A DNA stretch of 64,000 nucleotides, from assembly GCF_000425745.1 (NCBI RefSeq), contig NZ_AUEA01000003.1:62001-126000 (forward strand). Direction: 5' to 3'. The stretch comes from Pseudomonas cremoricolorata DSM 17059 = NBRC 16634. Lineage in GTDB: Bacteria > Pseudomonadota > Gammaproteobacteria > Pseudomonadales > Pseudomonadaceae. The number at the start of each line of letters is the position of its first letter. The stretch's first letter is position 1. The position numbers and the translations under genes are program-made. The notes under the pieces were generated by a model, which had not been told where the DNA came from, made no database searches, and saw nothing but the letters and a program-made list of their open reading frames with translations. This document shows positions 19,028-27,893 of the stretch, in pieces.

Positions 19028-20179
19028 TTACAGCGGATAGTGCTTGAGCTCGCGGGCGATCAGCATCCGCTGAATTTCGCTCGAACCTTCGTAGATTTGT
19101 GTGATCCGCGCGTCGCGGTAGTAGCGCTCGACCGGGTAATCCTCCAGGTAGCCGTACCCGCCATGCACCTGAATCGCCATGGAACACACCCGCTCGGCCA
19201 TTTCTGAAGCGAACAGCTTGGCCTGGGACGCCTCCGACAGGCATGGCTTGCCGGCGCTGCGCAGGCGGGCAGCATGCAGAATCAGCAACCGCGCGGCATT
19301 GACCTGCACCTGCATGTCGGCCAGCAGGTTGGCGATGCTCTGGTGCTCATTGATCGGCTTGCCGAACTGCACCCGGTCGCGGGCGTACACCAACGCCGCT
19401 TCGAAGGCTGCGCGGGCGATGCCCAGGGCCTGGGCAGCGATGCCGATACGCCCGCCTTCCAGATTCGACAAGGCAATCGCCAGGCCCTTGCCGCGCTCAC
19501 CCAGCAGATTGGCTGCAGGAATGCGGCAGTCGTCCAGGCTCACTGCGCAGGTGTCGCTGGCGCGGATGCCCATCTTGTGTTCGCTGCGCTCGACCTTGAA
19601 CCCGGGGTTGTCGGTCGGCACCAGAAACGCCGACAGGCCTTTTTTGCCCAGTTCCGGATCGGTCACGGCAAACACGATCGCCAGCCCCGCACGGCGGGCA
19701 TTGCTGACGAACTGCTTGGCACCGTTGAGCACCCATTCATCCCCCACGCGTTCGGCGCGGGTGCGCAGGTTGTGCGCCTCGGAGCCGGCCTGTGGCTCGG
19801 TCAGGCAGAAACAGCCAATCACCTCGCCGCTGGCCAGGCGCGGCAACCAGGCCTGTTGCTGCTCGGCGCTGCCATAGGCCAGCAGCGGACCACAGCCGAC
19901 CGAATTGTGAATGCTCATCAACGCCCCGGTGGCGCCATCAGCGACGGAAATTTCCTCGACCGCCAGGGCATAGGCCACGTAGTCGGTGTAGCTGCCGCCG
20001 TGCTCTTCCGGCACGACCATGCCCAGCAGGCCCAGCTCACCCATACTGCGCACCACGCCATCGTCGATCCACGCAGCTTTTTCCCAGGCCTGGGCGTTCG
20101 GGGCGATTTCGTTGCGGGCAAAATCGCGCGCCATGTCGCGGATCATGATTTGCTCTTCGTTCAATTCCAGGTCTTGCAT
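19028..20179 (-). CDS. Acyl-CoA dehydrogenase (probable isobutyryl-CoA dehydrogenase)
   Basis: FAD enzyme of 383 residues that introduces the alpha-beta double bond in acyl-CoA. It shows the family motifs [13 protein letters not shown] (FAD contact), [37 protein letters not shown] and the catalytic base in [13 protein letters not shown] precedes the ATG. The gene sits 13 bp downstream of a 3-hydroxyisobutyryl-CoA hydrolase-type gene, which points to the valine branch (isobutyryl-CoA to methacrylyl-CoA). Short branched-chain specificity is inferred from that context. Confidence 0.9.
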   Translation of the reverse strand: MQDLELNEEQIMIRDMARDFARNEIAPNAQAWEKAAWIDDGVVRSMGELGLLGMVVPEEHGGSYTDYVAYALAVEEISVADGATGALMSIHNSVGCGPLLAYGSAEQQQAWLPRLASGEVIGCFCLTEPQAGSEAHNLRTRAERVGDEWVLNGAKQFVSNARRAGLAIVFAVTDPELGKKGLSAFLVPTDNPGFKVERSEHKMGIRASDTCAVSLDDCRIPAANLLGERGKGLAIALSNLEGGRIGIAAQALGIARAAFEAALVYARDRVQFGKPINEHQSIANLLADMQVQVNAARLLILHAARLRSAGKPCLSEASQAKLFASEMAERVCSMAIQVHGGYGYLEDYPVERYYRDARITQIYEGSSEIQRMLIARELKHYPL

Positions 20180-20192
20180 GGCTGCCTCCGGC

Positions 20193-21263
20193 TCACAGGC
20201 CGTCGAAGAATCGGTTGACCTGCGCCGGGGTAACGTCGGCGGGGCGTGGCGGGTTCCAGCGCGGTTGTTTGTCCTTGTCGATGATCAGTGCACGGACCCC
20301 TTCGATGATGTCGCCGTGGGCGAACCACTGGCGGTCGACGTGCAGTTCCTGGGCAAAGCATTGCTCCAGATTCAACTGGCGGCCGCGGCGCAGCAGTTCC
20401 AGCGTCACTGCCATGGCCAGCGGCGAGCGCTGTTCCAGCAGGTCGGCGGTGGCCAGCGCCCACTCATGGCTGCTGCCGAGGTTGACCGCGCGTAGTTGTT
20501 CGATGATCGACGGCACATCGGGCAAGGCGAAGTAGTGGTCGATGGCCGGGCGCAGTTCGGCCAGCGGCGGCGCTTCGAGAATCTGCTGGCCGAGCCTGGC
20601 CAGCAGGCCTTGCAGATCCTTGAGCGGATGGTCGCCGAAGCTCAGTTGCTCAAGGCCACTGTCCAGTGCCGCCAGCGCCTCGCTGTGCACATACCAGTCG
20701 GCCAGGCCGCAGTACAGCGCATCGGCGGCGGCGATCTGCGTGCCGCTAACGCCCAGGTAGATGCCCAGCTCGCCGGGCAGGCGCGAAAGGAAGTAGCTGC
20801 CGCCAACATCCGGGAAATAGCCGATGCCGACCTCCGGCATGCCCAGCCGGCTGCGCTCGGTGACGATGCGCAGATCGCAGCCCTGGGCCAGGCCCATGCC
20901 ACCGCCCAGGGTGAAGCCGTCCATCAGCACCAGCAGCGGCTTGGGGTAGCGGTGCAGGGTCAGGTCGAGGGCGTATTCCTCGACGAAGAAGGTTTCGTGC
21001 AGGGTGTCTCCGGCCTTGTAGCTGTCGTGCAGCGAGCGGATGTCACCACCGGCGCAGAAGCCCTTGGGCCCTTCGCCGCGCAGCATCACCGCGAGCACCT
21101 CAGGGTCGTGCCGCCAAGCGTCGAGTTGGCGCTGCAGGCTGCGCACCATGTCCAGGGTCAGGGCATTGAGCCCGGCGGGGCGGTTGAGGGTGAGGTGGCC
21201 GATGCGGTTGCGCACCGTGGCCTGAACGTGACTGGCCTGCAACGGTGGGATGGACGCGGTCAT
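20193..21263 (-). CDS. 3-hydroxyisobutyryl-CoA hydrolase (enoyl-CoA hydratase fold)
   Basis: Crotonase-fold enzyme of 356 residues. This is longer than enoyl-CoA hydratases and typical of HIBYL-CoA hydrolases. The oxyanion-hole [12 protein letters not shown] and the diagnostic [33 protein letters not shown] motif are present, including the Glu and Asp used by the hydrolase. The C-terminal ECH_2 domain ends with [22 protein letters not shown] precedes the ATG. It heads an operon with an acyl-CoA dehydrogenase; together they give two of the valine-degradation steps. mmsA and mmsB are not in the window. Confidence 0.9.
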   Translation of the reverse strand: MTASIPPLQASHVQATVRNRIGHLTLNRPAGLNALTLDMVRSLQRQLDAWRHDPEVLAVMLRGEGPKGFCAGGDIRSLHDSYKAGDTLHETFFVEEYALDLTLHRYPKPLLVLMDGFTLGGGMGLAQGCDLRIVTERSRLGMPEVGIGYFPDVGGSYFLSRLPGELGIYLGVSGTQIAAADALYCGLADWYVHSEALAALDSGLEQLSFGDHPLKDLQGLLARLGQQILEAPPLAELRPAIDHYFALPDVPSIIEQLRAVNLGSSHEWALATADLLEQRSPLAMAVTLELLRRGRQLNLEQCFAQELHVDRQWFAHGDIIEGVRALIIDKDKQPRWNPPRPADVTPAQVNRFFDGL

Positions 21264-21490
21264 GGTGATCTCCCTGCCTTGTTATTGATTGATCCGAATG
21301 ATGCCCGCGGTCTGGCGGGCCGGCGGCGCAGAGTAGCAGGCCGATGCTTGCACGCGCATTTGCGCCGCACAATCGACAAATATGCAGCGCATCCATGCAT
21401 ATTTGCCCGGTTGCCTGCATGAGGCTGGCCGCTGCAACTGTGACACTCGGCGGGCGGGGATTGCTGAATCGACTGCGCGGCTGGCTTGGA

Positions 21491-22549
21491 TCAGAAACGA
21501 AAACGTCCACGCGCGTAGTGGTGGTTGAACCAGGCGACGAAGCGCCCGAGCCCTTCGTCGAGCGAAACCTGCGGGCTGAAGCCAGTCACCTCGGCCAGGT
21601 CGCAGGCATCGGCGCAGGTGCTCAGCACATCGCCCGGTTGCAGCGGCAGTAGCTCGATGTGCGCAACGCGCTGCAGGTGCTTTTCCAGCAGGGCGACGTA
21701 GTCGAGCAATTGCACCGGGCGCTGTCCGCCGATGTTGTACAGGCGCCACGGCGCGTGACTGCTGGCAGGGTCCGGGGCGTGCGGGTTCCACTCAAGGTTA
21801 CTGGCCGGCGGCGACACTGGCATCAGCCGTACCAGGCTCTCGACGATGTCGTCGATGTAGGTGAAGTCGCGCTGGTGGCGGCCTTGGTTGAACAGCTGAA
21901 TCGGCCGGCCTTCGCTGATCGCCCGGGCGAACAGCATCGGCGACATGTCCGGCCGGCCCCACGGGCCGTACACGGTGAACAGGCGCAGGCCGCTGCAGGG
22001 GATACCGAACAGGTGGCTGTAGCTGTGGGCCATGGCCTCGTTGGCCTTCTTGGTTGCCGCGTACAGCGACAGCGGGTGGTCGACGCCATCCTGCACCCGA
22101 TACGGCGTGCGCATATTGGCGCCGTACACCGAGCTGGATGAGGCGTACAGCAGATGCCTGACCGGGTTGCGTCGACAGCCCTCGAGCACGTTGAGAAAGC
22201 CGGCCAGGTTGCTGTCCAGATAGGCGTGGGGGTTTTGCAGCGAATAGCGCACCCCCGCCTGCGCGGCCAGGTGAATCACCACCTCGGGGCGCTGACTGGC
22301 GAACAGGCTGGCGACACCATCGCGGTCGGCCAGGTTGAGGCTGTCGAGGGTCAGCTTGCCCACCCAGACCCCATCGATCAGGTTGCTGCTGGCCTCGCGG
22401 CGCACCCACTGCACCCGCGCATGCTTGAGCGCCGGGTCGTAGTAATCGTTGAAATTGTCGATGCCGTGTACGTCGTGACCCTCGAGCAACAGTCGCCTGC
22501 AGGTGTGCGCGCCGATGAACCCGGCCACACCGGTGAGCAGCACTTTCAT
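21491..22549 (-). CDS. UDP-glucuronate 4-epimerase family (NAD-dependent epimerase)
   Basis: Extended short-chain dehydrogenase of 352 residues. TGVAGFIGAHTC forms the NAD site, DNFNDYYDPALK is the family motif after strand 2, and YAATKKANE holds the catalytic Tyr/Lys. It would interconvert UDP-glucuronate and UDP-galacturonate. Its ATG overlaps the stop of UDP-glucose dehydrogenase by 4 bp (ATGA), so UDP-glucose could flow to UDP-GlcA and on to UDP-GalA for surface polysaccharide. No glycosyltransferases are adjacent. Confidence 0.92.
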   Translation of the reverse strand: MKVLLTGVAGFIGAHTCRRLLLEGHDVHGIDNFNDYYDPALKHARVQWVRREASSNLIDGVWVGKLTLDSLNLADRDGVASLFASQRPEVVIHLAAQAGVRYSLQNPHAYLDSNLAGFLNVLEGCRRNPVRHLLYASSSSVYGANMRTPYRVQDGVDHPLSLYAATKKANEAMAHSYSHLFGIPCSGLRLFTVYGPWGRPDMSPMLFARAISEGRPIQLFNQGRHQRDFTYIDDIVESLVRLMPVSPPASNLEWNPHAPDPASSHAPWRLYNIGGQRPVQLLDYVALLEKHLQRVAHIELLPLQPGDVLSTCADACDLAEVTGFSPQVSLDEGLGRFVAWFNHHYARGRFRF

Positions 22550-23916
22550 TGCCCAGCCGCCTGTGTCGGCAGCGCATTGCGGCCGATACCGCTGTAACGC
22601 AGGCCATGAGCGGCGACCTGGGCCGGGTCATAGAGGTTGCGTCCGTCGACGATCAGGCGCTCGCGCAGCTTGCCTGCCAGCATGGCGAAGTCGACCACGC
22701 GAAAGTGCTTCCATTCGGTGCAGATCACCAGCGCATCGGCATCCTGCACGGTGTCGTCGCGGGTGGCGCACAGGTGCAGGTCGGGGCGGTAGCCATACAG
22801 CCTGCGGCACTCGTCCATCGCCTGCGGGTCGTAGGCACGCACGCTGGCGCCGGCGGCCCAGAGGGCTTCGATCAGGTAGCGGCTGGGCGCTTCGCGCATG
22901 TCGTCGGTATTGGGCTTGAAGGCCAGCCCCCAGACTGCGATGGACTTGCCCTTGAGCGCGCCCAAATGCTGCTGCAGCTTGCTGAACAGCACCTGACGCT
23001 GGCGGTCGTTGACCTCGCTGACGCTTTGCAGCAAGTGCAACGGCATGCCGCGCTCACGGGCGCTGTGCAGCAAGGCGCGCAGGTCCTTGGGAAAGCACGA
23101 GCCGCCAAAACCGCAGCCGGGATAGATGAAGTGGTAGCCGATGCGCGGGTCCGAGCCGATGCCCTTGCGCACCGCCTCGATGTCGGCGCCCAGTCGCTCG
23201 CTGAGGTTGGCCAGCTCGTTCATGAAACTGATGCGCGTGGCGAGCATCGCGTTGGCGGCGTACTTGCTCAGCTCGGCGCTGCGATTGTCCATGAACATGA
23301 GCTTTTCATGGTTGCGGCAGAACGGTGCGTAGAGCTGGCCGAGCACTGTGCGGGTGTGCGCATCGCTGCAGCCAAGGATGATCCGGTCTGGGCGCATGCA
23401 GTCGGCCAGGGCGCTGCCTTCCTTGAGAAACTCAGGGTTCGACACCACGTGCATGTCCAGATGCGCCTTGCCCAGACGGCGCAACTCGGCGCGGGCCAGT
23501 GCCAGCACCTGGTCGGCGGTGCCGACCGGCACCGTCGACTTGATCACCAGAATGCATGCGGCCTCCATCAGTGCGGCGATCTGCCGGGTCACCTCGAGCA
23601 CGTGGGAAAGGTCGGCCGAGCCGTCTTCATCCGGTGGGGTGCCGACCGCGATGAACAGCAATTGAGCGTGGGCCACAGCGTCGCTTGCCTGGGTGCTGAA
23701 GGCCAGGTTGCCATTGTGCAGATTGGCTTCCAGCACCTCCGACAGCCCCGGCTCACTGATCGGCGGTACGCCTTGGTTGAGCTGTTCGATCTTGTGCGCA
23801 TCGACATCCACGCACAGCACCCGGTGGCCGACATCCGCCAGAGCCGCCGCTTGTACCAGTCCCACATAACCGCTGCCAAAAACGCTCACGTCCACGTCGC
23901 GTGCCTCGAAGGTCAA
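22546..23916 (-). CDS. ugd: UDP-glucose 6-dehydrogenase
   Basis: NAD enzyme of 456 residues oxidising UDP-glucose twice to UDP-glucuronate. It shows the N-terminal Rossmann motif FGSGYVGLVQA, the GTPPDEDGSADLSHVLEV loop, the catalytic cysteine in GCGFGGSCFPKD (about residue 274), and the C-terminal UDP-binding domain (VWGLAFKPNTDDMREAPS). It overlaps the downstream epimerase by 4 bp. The 440-bp region upstream is unusually long and AT-richer than its surroundings, so regulation there is likely. Confidence 0.95.
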   Translation of the reverse strand: MTFEARDVDVSVFGSGYVGLVQAAALADVGHRVLCVDVDAHKIEQLNQGVPPISEPGLSEVLEANLHNGNLAFSTQASDAVAHAQLLFIAVGTPPDEDGSADLSHVLEVTRQIAALMEAACILVIKSTVPVGTADQVLALARAELRRLGKAHLDMHVVSNPEFLKEGSALADCMRPDRIILGCSDAHTRTVLGQLYAPFCRNHEKLMFMDNRSAELSKYAANAMLATRISFMNELANLSERLGADIEAVRKGIGSDPRIGYHFIYPGCGFGGSCFPKDLRALLHSARERGMPLHLLQSVSEVNDRQRQVLFSKLQQHLGALKGKSIAVWGLAFKPNTDDMREAPSRYLIEALWAAGASVRAYDPQAMDECRRLYGYRPDLHLCATRDDTVQDADALVICTEWKHFRVVDFAMLAGKLRERLIVDGRNLYDPAQVAAHGLRYSGIGRNALPTQAAGQ

Positions 23917-24357
23917 GTCAGGAAGGGGGAACAGACGGGTTGAAGGGTTATAGCTGAGGAATGCGGCTATGCGTCAAAACAATGGCATTCTTCGACGCGA
24001 GAACGAGTGGAACACTGGGCTGAATGGCCAATAAAAGCTGGCCAATCCGTCACTTAGCGCGACAAGCGAATGACTCAATCAATGCGATCAGCCGACCAAC
24101 GGTTGTAAGTCACTGATTAATAGAGCGTGGCTGGCGTGATTGAAACGGCCGTACGCACTTCATCGCACCACCCATCAGGGAGTGGAATGGCGCCGCTAAT
24201 TTGACGGATTTTACACCTGGCTTTATTTCAGGCGTGCGATGGTTGCGGTGCAATTGTGTGAATCGCGTGCAGGCGGGAAGGCGAGCTGATCTGCCGCCAC
24301 GCCTGTTCAAGCGCTGGGCAGTGCAGACGATGGTCGTTCAGCTGAGCACTGTAAGGC
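23917..24357. other. 440-bp gene-free region upstream of ugd
   Basis: No convincing gene. The stretch is clearly richer in A+T than its neighbours. It contains the direct repeat TGGCCAAT at 24025-24032 and 24039-24046 (14-bp period, each containing the palindrome TGGCCA). Frames of up to 66 codons exist but lack start signals or recognisable sequence. It probably holds the ugd promoter and a long leader, and the end of the PIG-L transcript side is upstream of it. Confidence 0.5.
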
Positions 24358-25116
24358 TCAGAGAAAAATCAGCTCGAAGGGTTGCAGCAGGCAGTCGAGC
24401 AGCGTCGCCGGGATCACCGGCGGGCGATCGTCGTCGGCGCTCAGCTGGCTGGCGTGGGCGTTGATCGCCTGACGCTTGCGCGCGATCCGCGCATCGTCGA
24501 GCTGGATGCGCCTGGCCCGCGCCCACGGCAGGCGGCTGTCGTCGGCACTGGCCCAGTGCCAGGCCCATATCGGCACTTCGGCCAAATGGGCACCCCGCGC
24601 CTGGGCCGCCTGGGCACCGGCGCGGCCGATGGCTTCGTGGTCGCAATGGCCATCGTTGCGCCAAGGCACCATCAGCAGGTCGTCGGGCTTGAGCAACTGG
24701 CTAAGGTGATTGACCAGGTACGCCTCGTCGCGCTGCACGCCGCCGTCCTTGAGGCTCAGGCGGCGCCAGTCGAGGCGGTTGAGGTCGAGGTTGAGCGCCT
24801 GCAAGGCATGCCGGCTTTCCAGTGGCCGCTGATGGCGCAGACGCCGCTCGCTCCACTGCTGCGAATCGGGGTGGCTGCCCTCGCCATCGGTGGCGGAAAT
24901 CAGCAGCAGGTCGTCCTCACGGCCGGCAAAACCTGCCAGCAGGCCCCCGGCCATGAGGATTTCATCGTCTGGATGCGGCGCCACCAGCACCAGGCGCCGA
25001 CCCGGCGGGCACAGCTGCAGCGGGTCGATCCAGGCTGCGCGGGCCAGGTGAGCGCAGTGCTGCCACTGCTGCCACGGCGTGCCCAGGCTGGTGTTGATCA
25101 GGTTATCGTCGCTCAT
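24358..25116 (-). CDS. PIG-L family deacetylase
   Basis: Zinc-dependent LmbE-like amide hydrolase of 252 residues. The zinc-binding APHPDDE motif is at about residues 46-52, and the third ligand lies in WRNDGHCDHEAIGRA. Members remove acetyl groups from N-acetylglucosaminyl conjugates (lipids, bacillithiol- or mycothiol-type thiols). The ATG at 25116 gives the family length; an in-frame extension to 25302 overlaps the divergent gene and is unlikely. It stands alone here. In other pseudomonads similar genes sit with glycosyltransferase and methyltransferase genes, absent here. Confidence 0.85.
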   Translation of the reverse strand: MSDDNLINTSLGTPWQQWQHCAHLARAAWIDPLQLCPPGRRLVLVAPHPDDEILMAGGLLAGFAGREDDLLLISATDGEGSHPDSQQWSERRLRHQRPLESRHALQALNLDLNRLDWRRLSLKDGGVQRDEAYLVNHLSQLLKPDDLLMVPWRNDGHCDHEAIGRAGAQAAQARGAHLAEVPIWAWHWASADDSRLPWARARRIQLDDARIARKRQAINAHASQLSADDDRPPVIPATLLDCLLQPFELIFL

Positions 25117-25288
25117 GGTTGACCAGACTCCAGGACAAGGCAGGTCTCTGCCGGGGCGTTGTTGCTTCAGAGGCTGCCGGCTGCGGTGGAGTTCAACCGC
25201 TGCGACGCGACGCCCGGCGGCAGAAGGTTTTGCACCGCTGGCCTGATCCGGGTAGCGTGCCTGCAGACTGATCAGGAAGCCTTCCCCT

Positions 25289-26368
25289 ATGGATTCAATC
25301 ACCCAGGCGCTGCTCGGTGCTGCGCTGCAAGGCGCGCTGCTGGGCCGTATTCAAGGGCGCCGCGCGCTGCTGTACGGCGCGGCGCTGGCCACCGTGCCGG
25401 ATCTGGACGTGTTCATCCGCTACGCCGATCCGGTCTCGCAGATGACCTTCCACCGTGGTTTCACCCACTCACTGTTCGTGCTCACCGCCCTGGCCCTGGC
25501 CTTGTCCACGCTGGTGATGGCCGTGGCCCGCTGGCGCTGGCCCGACCACGGCTACCGATGGCCACGGCTGATGCTGACCTTCTGGCTGGTGCTGGTGACC
25601 CACCCGTTGCTCGATGCCTTCACGGTCTATGGCACGCAGCTGCTGTGGCCGCTCGGGGTGACGCCGCAAAGCTGGGCGGCGGTATTCATCGTTGACCCGG
25701 TGTACAGCGTGCCGCTGCTGCTGACCGTGCTGTATGCCGCAGTGCGCGGCTTGGGCCTGCGCGCACGGCAGTGGCTGGGCGTGGCACTGGTGTTCAGCAC
25801 GGTCTACCTGGGCTTCGGCCTGGCCGGACGCATGGCCGCCGAGCAGCGCTTGCAGGCGGCGCTGGAGGCACAAGGGGTGGCGGTGAGCGAGGTCAAGGCG
25901 GTGCCGATGGCGTTCACCAGCCTGGTCTGGCGGGTGCTGGCCAAGACCCCGGACGGCGACTACATCGAAGCGGTAAGCAGCGTTCTGGACCGCGCTGCAC
26001 CCGAGATGCAGCGCCTGTCACGGCACGTTGAAGACGCACGGCTGCTCGATGGGGTGATGCTGCACGAGCGCCTGCGCTGGTTCACCGACGACTGGCTGCG
26101 CTACGACATCATTGGCGATGCGCTGGTGGTCACCGACCTGCGCATGGGCACGCCGGGCAACTACAACTTCCGCTTCCAGATGGCCCGGCGCGACGCGCAG
26201 GGCCAGTGGCAGGCCGTCACCCCGTCGCGCTGGCGCGATGAGGCGGGGCGCTCGATGTTCGACCGCGAGCAACTGACGCTGATCTGGCGGCGTATCTTCG
26301 CCGCGCAGCCGCCGCTACCGCTGGCGGCCTGGCAGACCCAGTACCTGGGTACGCAAGGCGTGCCCTGA
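25289..26368 (+). CDS. YdjM-type membrane-bound metal-dependent hydrolase
   Basis: Integral membrane protein of 359 residues of the YdjM (LexA-induced membrane hydrolase) family. It begins with DSITQALLGAALQGALLG, has PDLDVFIRY and the signature HRGFTHSLFVL with candidate metal ligands. Four to five hydrophobic segments follow, down to about residue 185. A soluble C-terminal domain of about 170 residues follows. It is divergent from PIG-L. The biochemical role of the family is unclear, so the enzyme label is family-based. Confidence 0.87.
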   Translation: MDSITQALLGAALQGALLGRIQGRRALLYGAALATVPDLDVFIRYADPVSQMTFHRGFTHSLFVLTALALALSTLVMAVARWRWPDHGYRWPRLMLTFWLVLVTHPLLDAFTVYGTQLLWPLGVTPQSWAAVFIVDPVYSVPLLLTVLYAAVRGLGLRARQWLGVALVFSTVYLGFGLAGRMAAEQRLQAALEAQGVAVSEVKAVPMAFTSLVWRVLAKTPDGDYIEAVSSVLDRAAPEMQRLSRHVEDARLLDGVMLHERLRWFTDDWLRYDIIGDALVVTDLRMGTPGNYNFRFQMARRDAQGQWQAVTPSRWRDEAGRSMFDREQLTLIWRRIFAAQPPLPLAAWQTQYLGTQGVP

Positions 26369-26377
26369 CGCGCGGGT

Positions 26378-27355
26378 CTAGCGGCAGTTGCCGGCTTTCT
26401 TGTAACCCTGGGCCTGCGCCTGGGCTTCGGACTCGAAGCTGATGCGGTTCTTCGCCGCGACCTGGGAGTAGGACGGGCAGCCAGTGGGCAGGTGATACAC
26501 GTGGCTGTTCTGGTTGCCGATGATGCTGGCGGCCGTCGCACCCCGGGTGTCGGCCTTGGCGCTGGCCTGCACGCCGGCATTTGCCGGGCTGCTGCTGGCG
26601 GCGCTGGCACTCAGGCCATCGCCCACTGGGCGGTAGCCCTGGCTCCACTGCCGCGCGCCGCTGACGAACGGGTTGCCGTGGCCCATGACCGCGGCGATGC
26701 GTTGGTCGCGCTGACGTTCCCAGGCACTGACCGGGTACTGCTTGTCCCAGGCCATCAGCAGGCGCTGCTGCTGGTTGGACATGTTCAGCTTGTAGCGATC
26801 GAACATATAGAACGTGGTGCGCGCCACCAGGCCTTTGACCTCGTCGCGTGGCTCGGCGGTGCGCTGCTGGAAGTCGATGCGTGTCTTGCACTGGCCGTAT
26901 TGCGGCGCCACGCCCGAGACCATGCCGTAGTTGAAGTTGCTGCGGTCACCATTGACCTCGCCCACGGCCGGGTAAAGGTTGAACAGATCGGCTTCCATGG
27001 CGCGGAACACCGGGTCGTTGTCGACACACTGCTTGCGCCCGCCGTTCTGCCAGCACTGGCGCTGATGGCCGAAGGTCCAGGCCGGCACGATGTGTTCCCA
27101 TTCGGTGCGCTCGGCGCGGTTCTGCTGCTTGCGCGCGCTCAGGCCGCACGAAGCAGGGTCGATACGCCCGCCCGACTTGCCGACCCAGCTCCACTGGCAA
27201 CCACAATACAGATCGCCCGTGGCACTGCTGGCCTGATCGAGGTAGACCTGCTGCTTGGCGACCACTTTGGCTTGGGTGAAGGTGTCGGGCGGGCTGGCGA
27301 AGGCGGGGAGGATGACAGCGAGGCTCAGGGTTACAGCGGACAACAATCGATTCAT
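26378..27355 (-). CDS. Secreted endonuclease I with extra C-terminal domain
   Basis: Exported nuclease of 325 residues. It has a signal peptide (RLLSAVTLSLAVILPAFA), then the EndA/Dns His-Me fold: GDLYCGCQWSW with paired cysteines, and the active-site TEWEHIVPAWTFGHQR. Asn-rich metal site residues follow (DLFNLYPAVGEVNGDRSNFNYG). EndA-type enzymes cleave DNA without sequence preference in the periplasm or medium. Beyond the usual end (about residue 235) there is a low-complexity Ser/Ala linker. A short HVYHLPTGCPSYSQV...NRISFESEAQAQAQGYKKAGNC module follows, resembling the small Cys-containing domain found at the end of other exported nucleases. Confidence 0.9.
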   Translation of the reverse strand: MNRLLSAVTLSLAVILPAFASPPDTFTQAKVVAKQQVYLDQASSATGDLYCGCQWSWVGKSGGRIDPASCGLSARKQQNRAERTEWEHIVPAWTFGHQRQCWQNGGRKQCVDNDPVFRAMEADLFNLYPAVGEVNGDRSNFNYGMVSGVAPQYGQCKTRIDFQQRTAEPRDEVKGLVARTTFYMFDRYKLNMSNQQQRLLMAWDKQYPVSAWERQRDQRIAAVMGHGNPFVSGARQWSQGYRPVGDGLSASAASSSPANAGVQASAKADTRGATAASIIGNQNSHVYHLPTGCPSYSQVAAKNRISFESEAQAQAQGYKKAGNCR

Positions 27356-27406
27356 GGGTCAACGCGGATCAGAAAAATGGGCGGCCATTATAGGTGTGAT
27401 GGTGGG

Positions 27407-27842
27407 TTAGGGGAGTTTCCATACCACAGGAATTGCTTTGAGCGAGATGACCGCTGAATCCACTGGGCAGACATCCGTTTGATGCACGGTATGGTATTGA
27501 TTCTTAGGTCGCAGGTTTCGCCTTGCGGCGACCCCCTTTTTGGGGAAAAAGGGGGGAAAACCCAGTGCTCCACTAGCCGGCCCTGCACTGCGCTGCGCTC
27601 CGTTCCGGGTTCCCTGCGTTCCGGCACTCTTCGGGCCAGCGCGGGCAAGGGTTGCTGCGCAACCCTCACACCTCGCGTCCTCGGCTACGCCTCGGGTGCG
27701 CTGCGCGCACGGCCCTACGAGCACCTCCTCTCCGGCCGGCTACAGTCGCGGTCTGTGGCGCCTGAGCGGTCGGAGTACAAAAGCCCCGGTCGGATGTGGC
27801 AGCAACCCGTCATGAGACCGATTCCAAGAGCCTAGCGACTGA
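27407..27842. repeat. Non-coding hairpin-rich segment, probable dispersed Pseudomonas element
   Basis: About 430 bp without a credible gene, although several frames on both strands stay open by composition. It contains ggtcgc...gcgacc (27507-27512 / 27528-27533). A perfect CCCCCTTTTT / AAAAAGGGGG stem follows (27532-27541 / 27546-27555, loop GGGG). After that come many short inverted words such as gcactgcgctgcgctccg and ggttgctgcgcaaccc. Similar stretches recur in Pseudomonas genomes between genes and are often mis-annotated as proteins. Copy number here cannot be tested from one window. Confidence 0.5.
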
Positions 27843-27893
27843 CGTCGCTTGCAGATACAGCACGCACGTGTTCGCCCCCAGCCGCAACACCCC

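Noticed and set aside
24110..24310. 66-codon minus-strand frame in the region upstream of ugd.
   Set aside because: Basic, low-information sequence, no ribosome-binding site, no similarity that I recognise.
27479..27835. 118-codon plus-strand frame in the hairpin-rich region.
   Set aside because: Overlaps other equally open frames, rich in Arg/Ser/Pro, built of inverted words; looks like non-coding repeat.
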